36,091 nucleotides of DNA from Aureispira sp. Lineage in GTDB: Bacteria > Bacteroidota > Bacteroidia > Chitinophagales > Saprospiraceae. The notes beneath the pieces were generated by a model that made no database searches, was not told where the DNA came from, and saw only the letters and a list, made by a program, of their open reading frames with translations. Shown here one piece after another: positions 30,315 to 36,091 of this stretch (positions are counted from its first letter, which is position 1; every line of letters starts with the position of its first letter). Where the stretch lies: contig JAAEPD010000515.1 of assembly GCA_024222455.1 (NCBI GenBank), forward strand, positions 1 through 36,091, read 5' to 3'. A program made the translations under genes and the position numbers.

Positions 30315-30341
30315 TCTAATAGCAAGAATAATAAGAATTAT

Positions 30342-30371
30342 ATGGCTCTCAAATTTCTGAGGGCCATTTTT
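30342..30371 (+). terminator. Terminator of icd
   Basis: A 10-bp stem (30342-30351 with 30358-30367, one G-U pair) with ggc/gcc base pairs is followed by a run of five T. It lies 27 bases past the stop codon. Confidence 0.85.
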
Positions 30372-30438
30372 ATGCGCCAAATACTCAATACCTCTCACCT
30401 AATACTCAAAAAACAAGGTGAGTCTAGCATTTTGCCCC

Positions 30439-30446
30439 TATATTTG
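30439..30446 (+). promoter_or_regulatory. Possible -7 promoter box of the SH3b gene
   Basis: TATATTTG matches TAnnTTTG, 39 bases before the start codon, after the icd terminator. A 7-bp hairpin (30394-30400 with 30416-30422) lies just upstream. No good -33 box is seen. Confidence 0.45.
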
Positions 30447-30485
30447 CAATAGCACAAGTATTCTTATTATTTAAATACATAAATC

Positions 30486-31214
30486 ATGAAATCATTACTT
30501 TTAGTTCTTGTTAGTTTTTTATTCTACAACAGTAGTCTAAAGGCACAGGCTTATGTGTTGGATGAATCTTATAAAGATGAGAGCTTTTTAGCATTCAAAC
30601 TTAAATTGGTACAAGCCCTATTAGACAGAAATGTTTCGGAGATAAAAGAGTTGGTATCCGATGATATTATAGCCATGAAAGACCCTTCGTTTCCTGGTAA
30701 AAAGGGTTTTGTCCATGACTTTATGAAAGACAAAAAAGCTACTCAACAGTTTTGTAAAGATGCCTTAAAACTAATCTCTTTTGGTTTCAGAAAAGGTAAA
30801 CTTGACGACTTAGAAAAGGAACGTGGCTACACAAAAGTTTTTTATGCTCCATCCTTTCACCGAGATTTTGACTATTGCTATGGTGGCACTAAATACCAAG
30901 ACAAGGCATTGATACTAGGCGATAATGTAAATGTAAGAGAGCGACCTACTTCCAAATCACCAGCTATTGGACAAGTCAGCTATGAAATTTTAGAATTTCA
31001 ATCGCCTATCGATGACCATTGGGAACCTCTAGTACGAGAAAATACAGAACCACACCCTAAAGGTAAGTATTGGTATGCGGTCAAGCTCAAAGATGGTAAG
31101 ATTGGCTATATCATAGAAGATTATGTATCTGACAATTATTATATCGACTTGCGTGTAGCCAAAACTAAAGAGGGTTGGAAAGTGGTTAGCTATTTTATGC
31201 CATATAGATGCTAA
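30486..31214 (+). CDS. Secreted SH3b-domain protein
   Basis: 242 residues. A signal peptide (1-21, ends LKAQ) precedes a helical domain (about 28-115) in which 'LLDRNVSEIKELVSDDI' resembles short ligand-binding helices. A bacterial SH3-like domain (about 138-215) follows, with 'DNVNVRERPTSKSPAIGQV' and 'WYAVKLKDGKIGYIIEDYV'. The C-terminus is a strand, 'GWKVVSYFMPYRC'. SH3b domains often bind cell-wall peptides, so a periplasmic or envelope role is likely; partner unknown. It begins a plus-strand group with 51 bases to the next gene. Confidence 0.8.
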   Translation: MKSLLLVLVSFLFYNSSLKAQAYVLDESYKDESFLAFKLKLVQALLDRNVSEIKELVSDDIIAMKDPSFPGKKGFVHDFMKDKKATQQFCKDALKLISFGFRKGKLDDLEKERGYTKVFYAPSFHRDFDYCYGGTKYQDKALILGDNVNVRERPTSKSPAIGQVSYEILEFQSPIDDHWEPLVRENTEPHPKGKYWYAVKLKDGKIGYIIEDYVSDNYYIDLRVAKTKEGWKVVSYFMPYRC

Positions 31215-31265
31215 AGCTAATTCACTTAAAAAATCTTTATCAAATCTATACATCATCTAATTATC

Positions 31266-31769
31266 ATAAAAATTTCCTCTATCTTATTCTTAGTTCTTGC
31301 TTTGTCTTTTTTTGCTTGTAACAACAACTCTATGGGTACAAATACACCCCAAGAAACAAGCACCAACACAGATAACACATCTTCTAGCAACACCACTACC
31401 AACAATAATACTATTGAAGATAATAAACCTGTTGAAGCGACTACCGAAAACAATGAGCGTATCCCGATAGAGGAACTCAATGCCCCTAATACTACCCAAG
31501 AAGGAACAATCCAAGGTTCTTTTAGAAGCCTAGAAGGAGCTAGAAAAAAAGTGACTTGTTACTGTCATGACAGTGGTATTATCACCACTAAAAACGGTAA
31601 AACTATAAATGTTTGCTTCAAAAACACAACTATGCCAGAAGAAAGCTGTTCTAGCATAAAAGTAAAAGGGGCATACGAAACTATCAAAAAATCCCCCGAA
31701 TCATCTAGCCCTTGTGCTGGAGGTTCTATGAATGTATTTATGGCAAGTACACCAACAAGCTGCCTTTAA
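31266..31769 (+). CDS. Cys-rich lipoprotein with apparent AUA start
   Basis: 167 residues if started at ATA 31266. From there the frame reads a clean lipoprotein signal (KISSILFLVLALSFFAC, lipobox FFAC) that aligns with the start of the paralogue at 33333, where the same position is ATG. No ATG, GTG or TTG exists between the in-frame stop at 31227 and the core of the signal; ATT 31260 is another option, while TTG 31302 would cut the signal in half. A Ser/Thr/Asn linker (about 21-65) is followed by a Cys-rich domain: 'GSFRSLEG', 'VTCYCHDSGIIT', 'NVCFKN', 'SSPCAGG', final 'TSCL'. Function unknown. The SDR gene follows after 12 bases. Confidence 0.75.
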   Translation: MKISSILFLVLALSFFACNNNSMGTNTPQETSTNTDNTSSSNTTTNNNTIEDNKPVEATTENNERIPIEELNAPNTTQEGTIQGSFRSLEGARKKVTCYCHDSGIITTKNGKTINVCFKNTTMPEESCSSIKVKGAYETIKKSPESSSPCAGGSMNVFMASTPTSCL

Positions 31770-31781
31770 TTAAAACAGAGA

Positions 31782-33209
31782 ATGAGAATACTATTAACAG
31801 GAGCAACGGGATATATTGGAAAAAGAATACTACCTGTATTAATTCAGAAGGGTCATCATGTAATTTGTTGTGTACGAGACCCTAAACAGTTCAATCCTCC
31901 CAAATCTCTTAGGTCCTTTATAAGTGTTATTAAAGTAGATTTTTTAGAGGAAGATACCCTAAGCAATATACCTCAAGATATTGATGTTGCTTATTACTTG
32001 ATTCACTCTATGTCTAGTTCTTCAGAATATGACAGGCTTGAAGCGATTACAGCAACTAATTTTACTAGTTATCTAAACAATACTAGTGTTAAGCAAGTCA
32101 TCTATCTAAGTGGAATAATTAATGAAGATAACTTATCCAAACACTTGGAGTCTCGAAAAAATGTAGAAAACATCTTAAATAATGGTCAATTTAGCTTAAC
32201 AACCTTACGAGCAGGGATTATTGTGGGGTCAGGAAGTGCCTCTTTTGAAATTATTAGAGATTTGGTAGAAAAACTCCCTATAATGATTACCCCAAAATGG
32301 CTAAATACCAAATGCCAACCAATTGGGATTAGGGATGTGATTACATTTTTAGAAAAAGCCCTGTTAAACGAAAAGGTCTTTAACCAAAATTTTGATATTG
32401 GAGGGCCAGATATACTTAGTTACAAAGAAATGTTACTTCAATTTGCTAAGGCTAGAGGGCTAAAAAGATGGATATATACTGTTCCTATCATGACTCCAAG
32501 GTTATCCTCCTATTGGTTGTATTTTGTTACCTCAACCTCCTACAAGTTGGCGGTCTCACTTGTGCAAAGCATGAAAGTGGAAGTTGTTTGCAGAAATGAT
32601 AAAATCAATCATATTCTAAATATCAAACCTGAAAAATATTCAAAAACTATAGAACGAGCATTTTCAAAAATTGAAAGCAATGAAATAGTGTCGAGCTGGA
32701 AGGACTCTCGAATAAGTGGTGTTAAAGAAATTAATATCTCTGATTTTATTGATGTCCCTAACTATGGTTGTTTCAAGGATGTTAGGGAACGAGAAGTAAT
32801 TTCACATGATGATGTAGTTAAGAAAATATGGCGTATTGGAGGGGATAATGGATGGTATTATGCCAATATACTATGGCGACTCCGAGGTTTTATGGACAAA
32901 ATATTTGGAGGGGTAGGCTTAAGAAGAGGTCGGACAAACCCTACCACTCTAGAAGTAGGGGATGCACTAGACTTTTGGAGAGTATTGTATGCCAACAAAG
33001 AGGAGGGAAAACTATTGTTGTTTGCAGAAATGAAAGTACCTGGAGAGGCTTGGTTAGAATTTAAAATTAAGGATAATCAATTAATACAAACGGCAACATT
33101 TAGACCCCATGGCTTATTAGGAAGGCTTTATTGGTACTCTGTCTTACCTTTTCATGGAATTGTATTTAAGGGAATGATCAATGCCATAACAAAACACAAG
33201 GATTCCTAG
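31782..33209 (+). CDS. SDR-family NAD(P)-binding protein with C-terminal DUF2867
   Basis: 475 residues. The N-terminal Rossmann domain (1-300) opens with 'MRILLTGATGYIG' (glycines at 7, 10 and 13) and resembles atypical SDRs with 'AYYLIHSM' and 'TLRAGIIVGSGSASFE'. The C-terminal part (about 325-470) is DUF2867-like: 'WRIGGDNGWYYANILWRLRGFMDK', shortened here as 'GGDNGWYYAN', then 'LEVGDALDFWRV' and 'PHGLLGRLYWY'. The substrate is unknown; proteins of this layout are sometimes thought to act on lipids or quinones. It lies between two Cys-rich secreted paralogues, 12 bases after the first, suggesting co-transcription. Confidence 0.86.
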   Translation: MRILLTGATGYIGKRILPVLIQKGHHVICCVRDPKQFNPPKSLRSFISVIKVDFLEEDTLSNIPQDIDVAYYLIHSMSSSSEYDRLEAITATNFTSYLNNTSVKQVIYLSGIINEDNLSKHLESRKNVENILNNGQFSLTTLRAGIIVGSGSASFEIIRDLVEKLPIMITPKWLNTKCQPIGIRDVITFLEKALLNEKVFNQNFDIGGPDILSYKEMLLQFAKARGLKRWIYTVPIMTPRLSSYWLYFVTSTSYKLAVSLVQSMKVEVVCRNDKINHILNIKPEKYSKTIERAFSKIESNEIVSSWKDSRISGVKEINISDFIDVPNYGCFKDVREREVISHDDVVKKIWRIGGDNGWYYANILWRLRGFMDKIFGGVGLRRGRTNPTTLEVGDALDFWRVLYANKEEGKLLLFAEMKVPGEAWLEFKIKDNQLIQTATFRPHGLLGRLYWYSVLPFHGIVFKGMINAITKHKDS

Positions 33210-33332
33210 TTTTTTTGAAACGCTTCAAAGAAGAAACAATAGTATAAAACAGTTAGCACTTTATTTATGGAACAGTTGTTGAATCTATTTTTATAACACT
33301 ATTATTTTAACACCCAAAAATTTTAATGTTCT

Positions 33333-33710
33333 ATGAAAAAATTATCAATCTTGTTCATTGCTCTTATGGGACTTTGTGCATTTAGTATGACGACCAAAGA
33401 TGTAACTACTGCTACTGAACTGAAGAAATTAGAAACTATCAAAGGTGAGTTTAGGAGTGTTGCAGGTGTAATGAACCCACTCAGTTGCTATTGTTCTGAG
33501 GGAGGCTATATAACAGTAAAAACACCTGAAGAAGAAGGAAGGAAAAAAATTGCGGTTTGTTTCAAGAGCAAAAATCCCCCTACAAAAGCTTGCAAAAATA
33601 TAGAGGTAACGGGTAAGTATAAAACCTTAAAAAGGAAATCAAATCCCAACAGTCCTTGCCCTGGAGGGGAAAAAAGAGTTCTTATGGTAAAAACTCATAA
33701 TTGCTATTAA
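33333..33710 (+). CDS. Small Cys-rich secreted protein, paralogue of the lipoprotein at 31266
   Basis: 125 residues. A signal peptide (about 1-19; 'SILFIALMGLCAFS') has no good lipobox, so it is probably cleaved by signal peptidase I or retained. The mature part repeats the domain of the lipoprotein: 'GEFRSVAG', 'LSCYCSEGGYIT', 'VCFKSK', 'ACKNIEVTGKYKTL', 'SPCPGG', final 'NCY'. Six Cys match in order, suggesting disulfides or metal binding. Family not recognised. It follows the SDR gene by 123 bases and ends at a bidirectional terminator. Confidence 0.78.
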   Translation: MKKLSILFIALMGLCAFSMTTKDVTTATELKKLETIKGEFRSVAGVMNPLSCYCSEGGYITVKTPEEEGRKKIAVCFKSKNPPTKACKNIEVTGKYKTLKRKSNPNSPCPGGEKRVLMVKTHNCY

Positions 33711-33728
33711 GAGTAAGTTTAAACAAAA

Positions 33729-33760
33729 AAAGCTCCTTATCACTGTAGATAAGGAGCTTT
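33729..33760. terminator. Bidirectional terminator between convergent genes
   Basis: A perfect 13-bp stem (33729-33741 with 33748-33760) has a 6-base loop, flanked by an A-run on the left and T-rich sequence on the right. It can serve the Cys-rich gene (plus) and the small lipoprotein (minus), whose stop is 19 bases away. Confidence 0.85.
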
Positions 33761-33778
33761 CATATTTTGAGTATAAAA

Positions 33779-33979
33779 CTAGTTTTGAGTTGCTTCATCA
33801 TCTAGCTTGAATACATAATAGTCTTGAGCTTGTATCTTGTTTATTTTTTCAATAGATCCTAAGTTTCTATTGCCATACCAACTTCCATTTCCACGACACT
33901 TTTTACGGCCAGTGGTAGCACATGATGCTAGTATAGAAATAACAAAAATAGCTACTAATAATGCGTTTAGATTCTTCAT
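33779..33979 (-). CDS. Very small lipoprotein
   Basis: 66 residues. The lipoprotein signal peptide (1-19, lipobox 'ILASC') is followed by about 46 mature residues with 'KKCRGNGSWYGNRN', then a charged tail. Probably anchored to a membrane through the lipidated Cys. Family not recognised beyond a vague likeness to short Bacteroidota lipoproteins. It is 117 bases after the malic enzyme start side, i.e. downstream of that gene on the same strand, and could be its distal co-transcribed gene. Confidence 0.65.
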   Translation of the reverse strand: MKNLNALLVAIFVISILASCATTGRKKCRGNGSWYGNRNLGSIEKINKIQAQDYYVFKLDDEATQN

Positions 33980-34096
33980 ACGTCAACCGGGATTTTTTAA
34001 TTGTACTTATTTAGGATTACACACTCTTAACGATCTTTTTATAGCAATCGTTACCTCTAATATACAATTTTTACACAGATTAACATAGTTAACTCC

Positions 34097-35287
34097 CTAC
34101 ATATGAGCATATTCATCGTCCATAGCAGCCTCTTTTACAGCTTTTGCTACACGATAAGCTACAATTTCATTTAAGGCTGGAGGTATGATCATATCACGTG
34201 TAGGATCAGAAATACTTTCAGCAATAGCATAAGCTGCAGCCAATTTCATTTTTGGTGTGATACGCTTAGCTTTAGCATCTAAAGCGCCTCTAAAAATACC
34301 TGGAAAACCCAATACATTGTTCACTTGATTAGGAAAATCACTACGTCCAGTTCCTACAATAGCAGCTCCACCTTTATAGGCTTCCTCTGGCATTATTTCA
34401 GGAGTAGGATTAGCTAAAGCGAATATAATAGAATCCTTGGCCATAGTAGAAACATCCTCTGCAGTCAATAATCCTCCAACACTTACCCCTATAAACACAT
34501 CCGTGTCTTTCAAGGCCTCCTGTACTGTTCCTTTTTTATTATTAGGATTGGTAAACACCAATAACTTTTTCTTAGCATCATTGAGGTTATCACGCTCTCT
34601 ATGTATTATACCTTTGGTATCACATACTATAATCTCTTTGACAGGAATACAAGCATCAGAACCTTGGTTATCTACACAACGTAACAATCTTGCAATAGCA
34701 ACACCTGCTGCACCTGCTCCATTGATCACAATACTCAAGTCTTCTAATTTTTTGCCTACCAATTTAGCTGCATTGATCAATGCTCCTAGTACAACAATAG
34801 CAGTTCCGTGCTGATCATCATGAAACACAGGAATACCTAAATCTTGTAAACGAGCTTCTACCTCAAAACTGCGAGGAGCTGCTATATCTTCTAGATTGAC
34901 ACCTCCAAAAACAGGAGCAATTCGACGTACAGTCTCTACTATTTCGTCAGTATCTTGAGTATCTAAGCAGATAGGAAAAGCATTGATATGTCCAAAGTGT
35001 CTAAACAACATAGCTTTACCTTCCATAACAGGGATAGATGCAGCTGCACCAATATTTCCTAGTCCTAGTACTGCAGAACCATCACTAACGATAGCTACAC
35101 AGTTACTCTTTAGGGTATAATCCCAAACTTTTTCAGGGTCTTTTGCTATTTCTTCGCAAGGAGCTGCTACTCCTGGAGAATATACTAAGGATAAGTGTTC
35201 TTGAGTACGAACATCCATTTTGTTGCGGATACCAATTTTACCTTTTAGTAATTTGTGCAACTTTAGGGATTCTTCATAAAAATCCAT
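34097..35287 (-). CDS. NAD(P)-dependent malic enzyme, short form
   Basis: 396 residues, i.e. the malic-enzyme part alone without the C-terminal phosphotransacetylase-like domain of full MaeB. It decarboxylates malate to pyruvate with reduction of NAD(P), in the cytoplasm, needing Mg or Mn. Seen: 'YSPGVAAPC' (catalytic Tyr 36), 'GLGNIG', '[12 protein letters not shown]' (catalytic Lys 91), 'VNLEDIAAP' (metal-binding E133, D134), 'FHDDQHGTA' (D157, D158) and a Rossmann 'NGAGAAG' (189-195). Coenzyme choice cannot be told from the sequence by eye. The gene stands alone with a 236-base upstream gap. Confidence 0.94.
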   Translation of the reverse strand: MDFYEESLKLHKLLKGKIGIRNKMDVRTQEHLSLVYSPGVAAPCEEIAKDPEKVWDYTLKSNCVAIVSDGSAVLGLGNIGAAASIPVMEGKAMLFRHFGHINAFPICLDTQDTDEIVETVRRIAPVFGGVNLEDIAAPRSFEVEARLQDLGIPVFHDDQHGTAIVVLGALINAAKLVGKKLEDLSIVINGAGAAGVAIARLLRCVDNQGSDACIPVKEIIVCDTKGIIHRERDNLNDAKKKLLVFTNPNNKKGTVQEALKDTDVFIGVSVGGLLTAEDVSTMAKDSIIFALANPTPEIMPEEAYKGGAAIVGTGRSDFPNQVNNVLGFPGIFRGALDAKAKRITPKMKLAAAYAIAESISDPTRDMIIPPALNEIVAYRVAKAVKEAAMDDEYAHM

Positions 35288-35523
35288 AACTCTATGGTTT
35301 TAATATTTTCTGAATATAGTCCGATAGTAATAAACTATATTCAATAAAAAAGTTTATTAAGCCGACAAACATAAGGACTATTTTTGAATATGCCCACCTT
35401 TATACTCATAAACTTGGTTTGTGTGCTTTTATAACCATAGAAAATATCAATTGATTTGTGATCTATTCCAATTAACATCTTCAAGCATAATCTGTTTAGA
35501 AAGGGAAAAAATAAATTAGTATC

Positions 35524-35961
35524 ATGAAAAAAATAATACTTTTATACTTGTTGTTTAGTGCTTGTATTGCCTATATTTTCGCACAAACTTCTAAAGAAAA
35601 GTTGTTCGACCTCACCATCAACATCGAAAAGTTTGAGCAACTAACAGGTAAGTTATATATAGCGGTTTACAATAAAAAAGAAGATTTCAGGAAGGAGGAT
35701 AAGATCTACAAATATCAAATCTTGCCTATTCACGAAACTAAAAAAACTATAATTTTTAAAAATTTACCCAAAGGCATTTATGCTATTAGTACTTACCATG
35801 ATGTAAACGAAAACGGTAAACTAGATACCAATTTTTGGGGCATCCCGAAAGAGCCCTATGGTTTTTCTAACAACCCTCGGATATTTATGGGGCCACCTTC
35901 TTTTGTAGAATCGCATATTGTATTAGCTGCAGATCAACAGATTCATATTGTACTAAAATAA
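35524..35961 (+). CDS. DUF2141 secreted protein
   Basis: 145 residues. A signal peptide (1-21, ends IFAQ) precedes a DUF2141 domain: 'GKLYIAVYNKKEDF', 'FKNLPKGIYAISTYHDVNENGKLDTNFWGIPKEPYGFSNN'-type signature (seen in parts as 'YHDVNENGKLDTN' and 'GIPKEPYGFSNN'). The DVNENGKLD stretch looks like a calcium-binding loop. Expected location: periplasm or outer surface. Function unknown for the family. It starts divergently from the malic enzyme gene. Confidence 0.9.
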   Translation: MKKIILLYLLFSACIAYIFAQTSKEKLFDLTINIEKFEQLTGKLYIAVYNKKEDFRKEDKIYKYQILPIHETKKTIIFKNLPKGIYAISTYHDVNENGKLDTNFWGIPKEPYGFSNNPRIFMGPPSFVESHIVLAADQQIHIVLK

Positions 35962-35981
35962 CGTGAACTAAGGATTAGAAA

Positions 35982-36091
35982 TTAAGCAGCTTTATGTTGA
36001 ACATTAGTTAATGAAGGATAATAAATAGCTGGTTTTTTATCTAAATATTGATAGGCAATTAATCCAGCAAATAAATGAGAAAAGGCATTAA
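35982..36091 (-). CDS. C-terminal end of a gene, possibly a transposase (partial)
   Basis: The last 36 codons of a minus-strand gene run in from the right edge and stop at 35982. The visible residues include 'NAFSHLFAGLIAYQYLDKKPA' and 'VQHKAA' at the end. The 'GLIAY...KKP' pattern recalls the C-termini of some DDE transposases, but this is from memory and the stretch is short. It ends 20 bases from the DUF2141 stop, with no terminator hairpin in between. Confidence 0.4.
   Translation of the reverse strand, partial: NAFSHLFAGLIAYQYLDKKPAIYYPSLTNVQHKAA

Noticed and set aside
30394-30422. Hairpin ctcacct/aggtgag as a terminator or riboswitch
   Set aside because: No T-run follows, the icd terminator already lies upstream, and the stem is only 7 bp; it is noted only as lying next to a promoter-like box.
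34437-34814. 125-codon plus-strand frame inside the malic enzyme gene
   Set aside because: It is antisense to the Rossmann and metal-binding part of a conserved enzyme.

Overview
The window looks like a chromosomal stretch from a low-GC member of the Bacteroidota. The evidence is several secreted proteins with Type IX secretion (T9SS) C-terminal sorting domains, Omp28-like thioredoxin-fold proteins, SprB-type adhesin repeats, TAnnTTTG-like promoter boxes and few Shine-Dalgarno sequences. The very large M43-protease/adhesin with 'NGIDDDGDGLID' modules and the monomeric isocitrate dehydrogenase would fit the Saprospiria (Aureispira-like), but that placement is inference from memory. No rRNA, tRNA, CRISPR array or complete insertion sequence was seen.

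Bases 1-10119 are one uninterrupted minus-strand reading frame of at least 3,373 codons that runs off the left edge. It encodes a secreted M43 (pappalysin/cytophagalysin-like) metalloprotease followed by PKD-like domains, two propeller-like regions, two copies of a 777-residue VCBS/FG-GAP plus Ig module, three 51-residue repeats and at least three 75-residue SprB-like repeats. Next come rlmN (rRNA/tRNA adenine methylation) and a small T9SS-sorted protein, both on the minus strand.

Bases 12.8-17.2 kb hold two tandem plus-strand paralogues. Each has an Omp28/thioredoxin-like CGFC domain and a T9SS sorting tail; the ends are nearly identical and the middles divergent. radC follows on the minus strand, then a plus-strand CotH-kinase/lamin-tail protein and a YiaA/B-type membrane protein.

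Bases 21.3-27.4 kb are minus strand: two adjacent genes of unknown function (172 and 777 residues), then ccmF and ccmE of cytochrome c maturation. CcmE is the variant with CxxxY in place of the heme-binding histidine. A 723-base intergenic region follows, with a nested inverted repeat just upstream of the plus-strand monomeric NADP isocitrate dehydrogenase gene.

Bases 30.4-33.7 kb form a plus-strand group: an SH3b-domain secreted protein, a Cys-rich lipoprotein that appears to start at AUA (or AUU), an SDR/DUF2867 oxidoreductase, and a second Cys-rich secreted paralogue of the lipoprotein. The right end holds a tiny lipoprotein and a short-form malic enzyme (minus), a DUF2141 secreted protein (plus), and the last codons of a minus-strand gene that may be a transposase. 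Central metabolism (icd, malic enzyme, ccm) is thus interspersed with cell-envelope and secreted proteins. I see no defence system or mobile island. The least-explained items are the 172/777-residue pair, the Cys-rich paralogues flanking the SDR gene, and the icd leader inverted repeat.
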